64,000 nt of DNA from Granulicella pectinivorans. GTDB taxonomy: Bacteria > Acidobacteriota > Terriglobia > Terriglobales > Acidobacteriaceae. The DNA is taken from positions 3,968,001 to 4,032,000 of the forward strand of contig NZ_FOZL01000001.1 in NCBI RefSeq assembly GCF_900114625.1. Direction: 5' to 3'. Position numbers and translations under genes: made by a program. Under the pieces are notes generated by a model. It was not told where the DNA came from and made no database searches. It saw only the letters and a program-made list of their open reading frames with translations. Positions within the stretch are counted from its first letter, which is position 1, and the number at the start of each line of letters is the position of its first letter. This document shows positions 45,493 to 53,779 of the stretch, in pieces.

Positions 45493-45960
45493 ATGAAGAT
45501 CGTTGGAATTACCGTTCTCATCGCGCTCGTTCTGCTGGGCGGGTATTGGTACAATCATTACCGCGCCACCCAGGCTGCAAACGACGGCGAGACAATCTCT
45601 CCCGATAACTCGGTGACGACCTCGCTGGCACCGCCCGACTCGACCCCCGCCCCGGCACCGGTCAACAAGTCTGCGATGCCCGGTTCGACCTCTGTTTCCA
45701 CCCCTTCCAAGCCCGTCATCACCACGCAGACCTCGCTGAAGGCCGACTCCGACGCGGGTTCGCTGCCCGCATCCGACACGATCGACCGCCAGCCTCCCAA
45801 CGGCATGGTCTTCGCTGGGACCGGGAAAATACAGGTTTATCGGCAGGGCAATATCACCTGGCGCATCAACACCGACACGGGAGCAGCCTGCGTGCTGTTT
45901 GCCACAAATCGCGAGTGGCGCAAGCCCCAGGTCTACAACAACGGCTGTCGCAAGAGCTAG
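45493..45960 (+). CDS. Small membrane-anchored protein of unknown function
   Basis: 155 residues. One N-terminal anchor helix (VGITVLIALVLLGGYWY), a Pro/Ser/Thr-rich linker (about 35-95), and a C-terminal 45-residue module, MVFAGTGKIQVYRQGNITWR to NNGCRKS, with two cysteines likely to form a disulphide. No family recognised; probably periplasmic. Confidence 0.65.
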   Translation: MKIVGITVLIALVLLGGYWYNHYRATQAANDGETISPDNSVTTSLAPPDSTPAPAPVNKSAMPGSTSVSTPSKPVITTQTSLKADSDAGSLPASDTIDRQPPNGMVFAGTGKIQVYRQGNITWRINTDTGAACVLFATNREWRKPQVYNNGCRKS

Positions 45961-46277
45961 AAAAGAAACAACTTGCTCGACAGGTCCGACCTGTGACCGC
46001 AGATTGTGGACGAGAATCCGGCTGGGGCTATGGAGTCGCTCCACGTATCCTGGTGTTCTAAAGGACTTAGCATGTCCCACCCACCAAAAGCCCAATGGTC
46101 TTCCAGCAGCTTTTCCGGTTTGAAAAGCACCACATAAGCTGGCTAAGAGCATGGAAATCGTGGCCAAAATCCAGCACACTGCGTCGATACAAAGTGGTCT
46201 GTACTCCCTCTGGACCTGAACTCCGCAACAAACTGGTTAGACCACTCTCAAAACTGGATCAGTCATAAGCTCCATAC
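45961..46277. other. Gene-free stretch, no recognised RNA
   Basis: About 317 bp before a strong terminator. ACAGGTCCGACCTGT (45980-45994) is a perfect dyad. One TGTGGACGA near 46006 is a 7/9 match to a DnaA box. RNase P, tmRNA and SRP RNA core motifs were looked for and not found. A small RNA ending at the terminator remains possible. Confidence 0.5.
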
Positions 46278-46311
46278 AAAAAGGCTCGTCCCAGTTGGGA
46301 CGAGCCTTTTT
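46278..46311. terminator. Bidirectional rho-independent terminator
   Basis: 15-bp stem AAAAAGGCTCGTCCC / GGGACGAGCCTTTTT with an AGTT loop. The A and T ends make it effective in both directions, for htrA on the left-going side and for the small membrane protein gene or an upstream RNA. Confidence 0.92.
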
Positions 46312-46324
46312 CCGATTGGCAAAT

Positions 46325-47842
46325 TTAGCCCTTATCGCTGTCCGTGTGGATGGTGCGGTAGCTGGCGTTACCCTTCGACCAGACGAGAAGAAGAACATCC
46401 TTGCCGCCGTCGTGGACCTGGTTGACGAACTGGTCGGCGGTTGCGGTGGCGTGACGATTTACCTCGAGGACGACGTCTCCGGGCTGGAGGCCGGCGTCTT
46501 CGGCGGGGCTATCGGGGCGGACGTTTGCGATCAGGGCTCCCTTGACGTCGGTGGGAACATGCAACTGCTGGCGCTGGTCGTCGGTAAGGTTGGCGACGGC
46601 GAGGCCAAGCTTGCCGCTCTTGGGGCTGCCGTCACCGGATGCGTCGGCGACCTCCTGGCCATCCTTCTTGTAGGTGCCGACGGTCAGGTTGATCGTCTGC
46701 TCCTTGCCGTTGCGGAGGACGTCGAGAGCCAGCTTGGTTCCAGGTGTCTTCTGGCTGACGGCCACCTGGAGGGCGCTGCCGTTGACGATCTTCTGGCCAT
46801 CGAGGGCACGGATGACGTCACCCTGCTTGAGGCCGGCGGCGCTTGCCGGGGAGCCGGGGGTGACCTGGGCCACGATGGCGCCGTTCGCGTCGTTCAGGTT
46901 GAAGAAGTGAGCGTTATCCGGGGTGACGTCGTTCATGCTGATGCCGAGGTAGCCATGATCGACCTTGCCGAACTTGATGAGTTGGGCGGTGGTGCTTCTG
47001 GCGATCTGCGCCGGGATGGCGAAGCCGGCACCGGCGAAGGAGCCGCTGTTAGAGATGATGAAGGTGTTGATTCCGACCAGTTCGCCGTGCGCGTTGACGA
47101 GCGGGCCGCCGGAGTTTCCGGGGTTGATGGCTGCGTCGGTCTGGATGTAGCCGCCGGGCTTGCGGGCGTCATCGGAGTAGGGGTTGGGGCGATCGACCGC
47201 GCTGACGATGCCGCGGGTGACGGAGAACTGGAAGTAGCCAAAGGGGCTGCCGAAGGCGAGGACGGTCTGGCCGGGGACAAGCTTGCCGGAGTCGCCCCAG
47301 GAGATAGCCGGCAGATCGGTGGCGTTAACCTTCACGACGGCGAGGTCGGTGAGCTTGTCCACGCCGATGACCTTACCGGTAAGGATGCGGCGATCGTGGA
47401 GGGTGACGCGGATCTGCGTGGCGCCTTCTACGACGTGGCCGTTGGTGACGATGTATCCGTCGGGCGAGATGATGACGCCGCTGCCGATGCCGTGCTGGGT
47501 CTGGGGCTGCTGGGGCCGACCGCCTCCCTGCCCGAAGAACTGCGCGAAGCCAGGGGGCAGGCCCTGAATGCTTCCCTGATCGTCGGTGTCCTCAGCCTTC
47601 GAGGTGACGGAGATGTTGACGACGGCGGGGGTGACGCGGGAGGCGACTGCCTCCATGGCCTGGTCGAGTTGGCTGATGGCCGAGACGCTCTGGTCGTCGA
47701 GAGCCGCGGCGGTGATGGCTGAGGCGTGCACGCCGTTGGAGTTGACGAACATGACGGTACCGAGAGCTGTTGCTGCTGCGATGCCAGCCGGCAGGCCGAA
47801 ACGGCGGAGACCATCAACTAATGAATTAGTTTTCACTGACAT
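46325..47842 (-). CDS. HtrA/DegQ-type periplasmic serine protease
   Basis: 505 residues. Uncleaved-looking or signal N-terminus (LPAGIAAATALGTVMFVNSN). Trypsin-like domain with full triad: H136 in IVTNGHVVEG, D166 in KLTDLAVVKV, S244 in INPGNSGGPL. Two PDZ domains at about 295-385 and 405-495. Degrades or refolds damaged envelope proteins. SD AAGGAGAAGG is strong, and the start lies only 29 bp after the M56 peptidase stop, making it the third gene of a blaI-M56-htrA operon. A BlaI-like dyad sits over codons 5-9. Confidence 0.93.
   Translation of the reverse strand: MSVKTNSLVDGLRRFGLPAGIAAATALGTVMFVNSNGVHASAITAAALDDQSVSAISQLDQAMEAVASRVTPAVVNISVTSKAEDTDDQGSIQGLPPGFAQFFGQGGGRPQQPQTQHGIGSGVIISPDGYIVTNGHVVEGATQIRVTLHDRRILTGKVIGVDKLTDLAVVKVNATDLPAISWGDSGKLVPGQTVLAFGSPFGYFQFSVTRGIVSAVDRPNPYSDDARKPGGYIQTDAAINPGNSGGPLVNAHGELVGINTFIISNSGSFAGAGFAIPAQIARSTTAQLIKFGKVDHGYLGISMNDVTPDNAHFFNLNDANGAIVAQVTPGSPASAAGLKQGDVIRALDGQKIVNGSALQVAVSQKTPGTKLALDVLRNGKEQTINLTVGTYKKDGQEVADASGDGSPKSGKLGLAVANLTDDQRQQLHVPTDVKGALIANVRPDSPAEDAGLQPGDVVLEVNRHATATADQFVNQVHDGGKDVLLLVWSKGNASYRTIHTDSDKG
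47817..47830. promoter_or_regulatory. Second BlaI-type dyad, inside the start of htrA
   Basis: ACTAATGAATTAGT is a palindrome with ACTAAT/ATTAGT arms. In the minus orientation it matches the blaI-upstream dyad at 12 of 14 bases. It would act as a roadblock or operator for htrA. Confidence 0.5.
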
Positions 47843-47871
47843 AAAGATACCTTCTCCTTGTTGGTAGCTGG

Positions 47872-49161
47872 TTAGAGTTGAAAGATGAGCCAGCCGTTCC
47901 GAACCGGAACAGCCGCGTACGAAATCTGAGAGTCCTCGTCGAAGGCGAGGAGGACGCGCCGCGCAGGCAAAGCGGCGTCGACACGGACGGTGACCATCCG
48001 GGCCTCGGGGTCGGGCTGCGCTGCCCGATCCTGAGCCACCGTGGGCGAGAGCGCCGGGCGTGAACGCCTGCGCTCAGGCTTATGCGCCATGGGCTTCGGG
48101 GCGGGGACAATACCATCGCCGACCAGACCACCGTCGTGACGGATGGGCACGACGGCCGAGGCGAGGACCATATGGGCGCCATCCGAGGCCATGGGGCGGA
48201 GAGTTGCGACCGGGGCGTCCACGGAGCTTGCGAAGCGGACGATCTGGGGCGAACGGCTGAGCGCTCCGCCGCCCGCGACGACGCCGACCAGCATGGCGGC
48301 GACTACAGCGCGGGAGCGCCGCATCTCGCCCTGGGGACGCGCCAGGATACGGGCCACGCGACGGGCAAGTTCGGGCCTGCGCTCCCATGCGCCGAGAGCC
48401 AGCGAGACGCCGCGCCGGACGAGCGTGTGTTCCGCGAGACTGGCGAGGCAACTGGCATAGGCCTTGGGGGAGCCGGTGGCCTTGAGTACGGCATCGTCGC
48501 AGGCCATTTCGCGCTCGGCGCAGAGGCGGCGCTCTACCCAGACAAGGGCCGGGTTCAACGGGAAGAGGACCAGACTGAGCTTCTGCAGGAGGTTGACCCA
48601 GTCGTCGCCGCGACGCAGATGCTCGCGCTCGTGGACGACGATCTGGCGGAGATCCTGTTCGGAGAGGCGGTCGACGATTCCGGAGGGGATAAGGATGCGG
48701 GGGGCGAAGAAGCCGGCCACGCTGGGCACGCTGACCTCATCGGAGACACAGACGATGGCTCGTCCGTTGAGGAGATGCGTGATTTCGGGCGACACGGCCA
48801 GGCGACGCGCACGGGTCGCGATTCCGCGGAGGAGCGCGGCGCTCCAGAGCAGGCGGGCTGCGCGGACGGCGGACAAGCCGAGCCAGATGGCGGCGAGTGC
48901 GAGGGTCCAGCCGAGACCGATCTGGATGCCTCCGTTGCTGGATTCGCCGGTTGCGTGGGAGGCGTGGACGAAGGTAAGGGCCACCACGAGCATCATGACG
49001 GCGAGCCAGACCAGAGAGCGGGCTCGGGCGGGGATTCCGGGCAGAAGGCGCAGGGAGAAGGCCACGGCGGCGACCAGGACACAGCCTTCCCAGGCGGAGG
49101 CCACGAGCGCCGAGCCGGCGAGGGCAAAGAGATGGGCGAATGTTCCGAGGAGAAGAGGCAT
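47872..49161 (-). CDS. BlaR1/MecR1-like M56 membrane metalloprotease
   Basis: About 429 residues. Three to four N-terminal helices, then the zinc protease motif HEREH (about 177-181) with downstream REMACDDAVL, and a further helix (VVAAMLVGVVAGGGAL near 290). The C-terminal part is a 120-residue Pro/Arg-rich domain, not a penicillin-binding sensor, so beta-lactam sensing is unlikely. It probably cleaves the cognate BlaI when a signal is received. ATG 49161 follows the blaI stop by 2 nt; GTG 49170 would overlap it. Confidence 0.85.
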   Translation of the reverse strand: MPLLLGTFAHLFALAGSALVASAWEGCVLVAAVAFSLRLLPGIPARARSLVWLAVMMLVVALTFVHASHATGESSNGGIQIGLGWTLALAAIWLGLSAVRAARLLWSAALLRGIATRARRLAVSPEITHLLNGRAIVCVSDEVSVPSVAGFFAPRILIPSGIVDRLSEQDLRQIVVHEREHLRRGDDWVNLLQKLSLVLFPLNPALVWVERRLCAEREMACDDAVLKATGSPKAYASCLASLAEHTLVRRGVSLALGAWERRPELARRVARILARPQGEMRRSRAVVAAMLVGVVAGGGALSRSPQIVRFASSVDAPVATLRPMASDGAHMVLASAVVPIRHDGGLVGDGIVPAPKPMAHKPERRRSRPALSPTVAQDRAAQPDPEARMVTVRVDAALPARRVLLAFDEDSQISYAAVPVRNGWLIFQL

Positions 49162-49163
49162 CG

Positions 49164-49568
49164 TTAGCACGCCTCGCCTTCCGGCAGGTCATCCGCCGCG
49201 CTGGCGATGGCCTGCTTCATGCGCTGCAACTCCTCGGCGGAGATCTCTTCATCGCCGAGGAGGGCGAGCATCAACTTTTCGCGGGAGTTGCCGAAGAAGC
49301 GGCTGAGGAGGTGGCTGACCTCGGATCTTCCGGCCTCGTGCTGGGCGACGCATGCGCTGTAGAGAAAGGCGCGGCCCTCCTGACGGTGGACGACGTATCC
49401 CTTTCTTTCGAGGACGCGGACCGTGGTGAGAACAGAGGTGTAGGCGAGGGGCGTGGCGTCGGCGACGGCCGCCACCATGTCCGAAACAGCAGACTCGCCG
49501 CGCTGCCAGAGCACGCGCATGAGCCGGAGTTCCGCTTCGGTCAACGTAATGGATCGCTTCGGAGGCAT
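49164..49568 (-). CDS. BlaI/MecI/CopY-family repressor
   Basis: 134 residues. Winged helix LTEAELRLMRVLWQRGESAV, AYTSVLTTVRVLERKGYVVH, then GRAFLYSACV and a C-terminal dimerisation helix pair. Dimeric DNA-binding repressor usually inactivated by cleavage. First gene of the blaI-M56-htrA operon. A matching dyad is 36 bp before its start, so autoregulation is likely. Confidence 0.92.
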   Translation of the reverse strand: MPPKRSITLTEAELRLMRVLWQRGESAVSDMVAAVADATPLAYTSVLTTVRVLERKGYVVHRQEGRAFLYSACVAQHEAGRSEVSHLLSRFFGNSREKLMLALLGDEEISAEELQRMKQAIASAADDLPEGEAC

Positions 49569-49603
49569 CGTCCGTCAGTTCCCTCTGGGTATGAGACGAA
49601 GGT

Positions 49604-49617
49604 ACTAAAGGATTAGT
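49604..49617. promoter_or_regulatory. BlaI-type operator upstream of blaI
   Basis: ACTAAAGGATTAGT has arms ACTAA/TTAGT four bases apart. The classical BlaI/MecI site has arms ACTAC/GTAGT with the same 4-bp spacing. The position upstream of blaI fits autorepression. Confidence 0.6.
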
Positions 49618-49648
49618 TAGCAGACGTCTCGCGGTTCTGGCGATGACG

Positions 49649-50410
49649 TTATTCGATGACGTGGAAGGTATAGGCCTTGCCTTTGGAGCCCGTGGCGGAG
49701 GAGCCGGTGAGGCCAGCAGCGAGGAAGGCGTATTCGCCCTTGCCCATGCCTTTGGGGAGGATGACGAGGAAGGTGTGCGGGGCGACGCGTTTCTGCTCGA
49801 ATGGGACGTTGTTGCGGGCGACGTCTTCGCTGGAATGGAAGACGCCGCCGGTCTTGGTCCGGAACTCGCGGGCGTCCTTCTTGAGGTCGAGGTCGACGAG
49901 TGTGAAGTCGGTTCCGGCCATGCCGTCGGGGGTGACGATGAGGAACTCATAGGGCATGGAGACGCCGAGCTTGCTGGTCGCGCCGTCGAGCCGGCCGTTC
50001 ATGTCCTGCTTGATGATGTTGTTGGTGACGAGCGATTTGAGGGCTCCGCCGCTCTTGGCGTAGACCTTCTCGGACGGTACCTCGGTCCATGTCGGGTTCT
50101 TGGGGGTCTTGTAGTAGACGCCGATGTCCAGGCCATCGTAGTCGTTGAGGGTCGCCGCGGGCCCTTTGGCGGTCATCGCTTCGATTTCGCGATCGGTGAC
50201 GCCGTTCTTTTTCAGGGCGATGAGGGCATCGGGGGTCAGGTCGTAGGTGCCGGGCTGGGCCTTGATCATGGAGAGGATGAGCGCCTCGTCGAGGCCTGCC
50301 TTCGCCATTTTGCTGACGGAGGCGTTATCCAAGGCCACCTGCGCCGGCGCGGAAGGCACACTGAGCGCCACCATGAAACAGACCACACCCATCCAGACCA
50401 TCTTGCGCAT
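49649..50410 (-). CDS. Exported protein of unknown function
   Basis: 253 residues. Signal peptide MVWMGVVCFMVALSVPSAPAQ. A short helical repeat at about 27-75 (SVSKMAKAGLDEALILSMIK, DALIALKKNGVTDREIEAM) is like the helical hairpin seen in many acidobacterial secreted proteins. The rest is a beta domain (VYYKTPKNPTWTEVPSEKVY, GVSMPYEFLIVTPDG). 80 bp upstream of blaI but in the same direction; no operon link is certain. Confidence 0.7.
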   Translation of the reverse strand: MRKMVWMGVVCFMVALSVPSAPAQVALDNASVSKMAKAGLDEALILSMIKAQPGTYDLTPDALIALKKNGVTDREIEAMTAKGPAATLNDYDGLDIGVYYKTPKNPTWTEVPSEKVYAKSGGALKSLVTNNIIKQDMNGRLDGATSKLGVSMPYEFLIVTPDGMAGTDFTLVDLDLKKDAREFRTKTGGVFHSSEDVARNNVPFEQKRVAPHTFLVILPKGMGKGEYAFLAAGLTGSSATGSKGKAYTFHVIE

Positions 50411-50495
50411 CTCTACCCTCCACGAGCCTTTGATTCTTCTGACGTGTGACTATGGTATTCGCTAACAGGAGAACGTTCGAGCCTATGATATTTGC

Positions 50496-51254
50496 ATGAT
50501 TATTCTTGACGGCGAACACGTAGAACTTTCCACGCCCTATGGCCCCATGCGCACGCATATTCTGCGCCCTGCCTCGCCGGGGCGTTATCCGGCCATCCTT
50601 CTTTATTCCGAGATCTTCCAGGCTACGGCTCCGATTCGCCGGACCGCCGCGATGCTGGCGGGGCATGGATATATCGTGGCGATTCCTGAGATTTATCACG
50701 AGTTCGTTCCGGCGGGCGAGGTGTTCCCGTATGACCAGGCGGGATCGGACCGGGGGAACGACCTGAAGTATCGCAAGGAGGTGGCCAGCTACGACGCCGA
50801 TGCACGGGCTGTGATCGACCATTTTCTGGCGCGGCCGGACTGTAATGGGAAGATCGGGGCGATGGGGATTTGTCTGGGTGGTCATCTGGCTTGGCGGGCG
50901 GCGTTCAACCCCGAGGTGCTGGGGACGGTTTGTTTCTATGCGACGGACCTGCACAAGGCTTCACTGGGCGCGGGGATGAAGGACGACTCGCTGGCGCGGA
51001 CGGCCGATATCAAGGGTGAGATGTTCATGGTTTGGGGGCGGCAGGATCCGCATGTTCCGCTGGAGGGCCGCACGATCATTCAGGCGAAGCTGAATGAAGT
51101 CGGGACGCGGATGAGCTGGATCGAGGTGAATGGAGCGCATGCGTTTCTGCGCGACGAAGGACTGCGGTACGACCCGGATCTGGCGCACAGCATGATGGGT
51201 CTGGTGTTCAACTTTTTCCATCGGCGGCTGAGCGACGGGGATCACCAGGCGTAA
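50496..51254 (+). CDS. Dienelactone hydrolase-family protein
   Basis: 252 residues, alpha/beta hydrolase. Nucleophile cysteine in GAMGICLGGH (about 130), acid in WGRQDPHVPL, histidine in NGAHAFLRDEG. The Cys nucleophile is the mark of dienelactone hydrolases (carboxymethylenebutenolidase). It may hydrolyse lactones from aromatic breakdown, but no other aromatic catabolic genes are near. Cytoplasmic. The coding strand here is G-rich, unlike genes left of 43 kb. Confidence 0.88.
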   Translation: MIILDGEHVELSTPYGPMRTHILRPASPGRYPAILLYSEIFQATAPIRRTAAMLAGHGYIVAIPEIYHEFVPAGEVFPYDQAGSDRGNDLKYRKEVASYDADARAVIDHFLARPDCNGKIGAMGICLGGHLAWRAAFNPEVLGTVCFYATDLHKASLGAGMKDDSLARTADIKGEMFMVWGRQDPHVPLEGRTIIQAKLNEVGTRMSWIEVNGAHAFLRDEGLRYDPDLAHSMMGLVFNFFHRRLSDGDHQA

Positions 51255-51375
51255 GGCGCCCTGCGCGGGCGGTGGGCGTTCACACGCCTTCTTACAGCTT
51301 CGCGTGGCTCTCCCCGATGGTCGAGAACACGCTTCATCGCCGAGCATTGGGAGATCCATTCGGCCAGGAGGAACG

Positions 51376-53742
51376 TTACGCCTTCTTCTCGGGCCATTGG
51401 TGCTTGGGATATTTGCGGGCCAGGCCGGGGCGGAGTTGCGGGTAGAGGCGGTCCCAGAAGCCGGCCAGGTCGGTGGTGGTCTGGAGGGCGCGCTGGTTCG
51501 GGCCAAGCAGGTGGACCGTGAGAGGGATCGAGTCGGGGCCGATTTTGGGGGTATCTCTCATGCCCCAGAAGTCCTGCAGGCGCGAGGCGATCCAAGGGGG
51601 ACGGCCCTGCTCATAGTGGACCTTGGTTGGGCGGCCATTCTTCAGGCGGATGCTCAGGGGGGCGACTTCGTTGAGGAGGCGAGCGTTGGAGCGTTCTTCG
51701 AGCAAGGGCATGAAGTTTGGGGAGGCCTTCTTCAGGTCGCCGAAGCTTTGCAGGCCCAGGCAGAGCTCACGGAGAGTTCCGGCGATGTCGGGCGGTTCGA
51801 AGCCGGCGAACTCGAGGCGCATGGTGAAGTGTTCGAGGGTGGCGCGGTCGACGAACTGCTCGATGCCGACTTCGAGGGCTTTGGCGGCGAGCATGTCGGC
51901 GGCCTCGGTCTCGGAGGCGGCTCCGCGAGTCTCTTCGAGGACGAGCTTTTCGTAGACGAGGGCGCTGACGCGTTCGACGCGATCGTTGGAGCGGTTCCAG
52001 ACGATGGTCGCCTGCTCTTCGACGCGGTCGGAGAAGAGATCGAGGAGCCAGTCGGGCTCGATGCGGGCGGTCGTGCGGACGAGGGGCATGGGGTTTTCTT
52101 TGCGGTCTTCGACGTCGAGGGCGACCATGAACTCATAGGTGGGAACTTCGCCGGCGAGTTCGGCGGTGATGCCGGAGGCGAGGAGGACCTGCTTCCCTGC
52201 TTTGCGTTTGGCGACGCGGTCGGGAAAGCCGGAGAGGATGGCGAGGAGGAGGGCTTCGTCGTTGTGGTGATCCTGTTTGGAGGGGCGGGCCATGCGGAGG
52301 AGCTGTTCGATGTGCTGGCGGAGGCGCGGGTCGGGCGGGAGGTCCAGGGCGGCGAGGAGATCGCTCTTTTCGCTGCGGGCACCGAGGCCGAGGAGGGCGG
52401 CGGCGCGGCATCCATCTTCGCCAACGCCGCGTTCGAGGGACTCGACGACGATGCGGGAGAGGCGTGGAGGCAACGGGTAGCGGGCGAGGCGTTCGGCCAT
52501 GGCGGCGTTGGCGCCGAGGCGGTCGAGGAGAGATTCGGCGCTGGCTACGGCGTCGGCTGGGGGTGCGTCGAGCCAGTCGAGATCGCCGAGGTGGGCGATC
52601 TTCATGGCGCGAAGAGTGAGGAGGAGATGCGAGAGGTCGGTCCGGGCGATCTCGGGGGTGTCGTGGCCGGGACGGAGGAAGAGGTCGTTCTCGGTGTAGA
52701 GACGAAGGACCTGGCCGGGGCCGGTCCGGCCGGCGCGGCCGGCGCGCTGGGTGGCGGAGGCCTTGCTGATGCGGCCGATTTCGAGGGTGGGAAGGCCGGT
52801 CCAGGGAGAGTAGGTGGCTCGGCGGACCAGGCCGCTGTCGATGACGGCGCTTACGCCTTGGACGGTGACGGAGCTCTCGGCTACGTTGGTAGCGAGGATC
52901 AGCTTGCGTTCCCTGAATCCAGGCAAAGCGGATGGGAGGACGGCGCGGTCCTGTTCGGCGGGGGTGAGGTCGCCGTGGAGTGGGAGGACGGTGAGGCCGG
53001 GGAGGCTCTCGCACTCGCGCATGGCGCGGCGGATCTCGGCAGAGCCGGGCAGGAAGGTGAGGATGTTGGCGGTGTGGCCCTCGGCGTTGAGGGTGGCGAC
53101 GGCCTTGCGGACCTGGATGTGCAGGGGCTCAGGGGAGTAAGGGATATGGCGGATGGTGAGTGGATAGAGGCGTCCCTCGGAGCGGAGGACGGGGCAGTTG
53201 CCGAGATACGCCGCGATGGGTCCGGCGTCGAGGGTCGCGGACATCACGACGATGAGGAGGTTGGGGCGGGTGCGTTGGAGGCGCTTGAGCAGGGCGAGGG
53301 CGAGGTCGCTGTCGAGGTGGCGCTCGTGGAACTCGTCGAGGACGACGGCGTCGACGCCCTTGAGGGTGGGGTCGGTGAGGAAGCGTCGATTGAGGATGCC
53401 TTCGGTGACGAAGCGGAGGCGGGTACGGGGGCCGATCTTTTCTTCGAAGCGGACCTGATAGCCGACGGTCTCGCCGGCCTCCTCATTCATCTCCCAGGCT
53501 ACGCGGCGGGCGGCGAGGCGGGCAGCGATCCGGCGGGGTTCGAGGACGATAACCTCGCCCGGAACCAGGCCGAGGAGAGCGGGTGGGACGCGGGTGGTTT
53601 TCCCGGCTCCTGGAGGGGCTTCGATGACGAGGCTGGGCGTGGTCCGCAGGGATTCGAGCACACCCGGCAGAATCGCGTCCACCGGCAATGCTGGCTTTCG
53701 GTTCACTCTCTTGATCGGAACACAGTGACCGGGGACCGTCAA
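51376..53742 (-). CDS. hrpB: ATP-dependent helicase HrpB
   Basis: 788 residues, DEAH family. Motif I EAPPGAGKTTRVPPALL, motif II DEFHERHLDSD, motif III VMSATLD, motif V ATNVAESSVTVQGV, motif VI QRAGRAGRTGPGQ, then the OB/HA2 region and the HrpB-specific C-terminal domain. Exact substrate RNA is unknown in most bacteria. Start is uncertain: TTG 53742 gives the longest form without an SD, GTG 53706 is the alternative just before the conserved LPVDAILP. Divergent from htpG. Confidence 0.93.
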   Translation of the reverse strand: MTVPGHCVPIKRVNRKPALPVDAILPGVLESLRTTPSLVIEAPPGAGKTTRVPPALLGLVPGEVIVLEPRRIAARLAARRVAWEMNEEAGETVGYQVRFEEKIGPRTRLRFVTEGILNRRFLTDPTLKGVDAVVLDEFHERHLDSDLALALLKRLQRTRPNLLIVVMSATLDAGPIAAYLGNCPVLRSEGRLYPLTIRHIPYSPEPLHIQVRKAVATLNAEGHTANILTFLPGSAEIRRAMRECESLPGLTVLPLHGDLTPAEQDRAVLPSALPGFRERKLILATNVAESSVTVQGVSAVIDSGLVRRATYSPWTGLPTLEIGRISKASATQRAGRAGRTGPGQVLRLYTENDLFLRPGHDTPEIARTDLSHLLLTLRAMKIAHLGDLDWLDAPPADAVASAESLLDRLGANAAMAERLARYPLPPRLSRIVVESLERGVGEDGCRAAALLGLGARSEKSDLLAALDLPPDPRLRQHIEQLLRMARPSKQDHHNDEALLLAILSGFPDRVAKRKAGKQVLLASGITAELAGEVPTYEFMVALDVEDRKENPMPLVRTTARIEPDWLLDLFSDRVEEQATIVWNRSNDRVERVSALVYEKLVLEETRGAASETEAADMLAAKALEVGIEQFVDRATLEHFTMRLEFAGFEPPDIAGTLRELCLGLQSFGDLKKASPNFMPLLEERSNARLLNEVAPLSIRLKNGRPTKVHYEQGRPPWIASRLQDFWGMRDTPKIGPDSIPLTVHLLGPNQRALQTTTDLAGFWDRLYPQLRPGLARKYPKHQWPEKKA

Positions 53743-53779
53743 CGCGGCACGCTTGACAGGAGTTTTTATAATGGAGGCT

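Noticed and set aside
45961..46276. Possible RNase P RNA, tmRNA or SRP RNA
   Set aside because: None of their core conserved sequences was found on either strand.
47872..49161. Beta-lactam sensor BlaR1
   Set aside because: The M56 protease has no penicillin-binding C-terminal domain and no beta-lactamase is nearby, so the gene is described only as BlaR1-like.
53753..53772. TTGACA and TATAAT before htpG
   Set aside because: Only 8 bp separate them, far from the 16-18 bp needed, and the -10 is too near the start codon.
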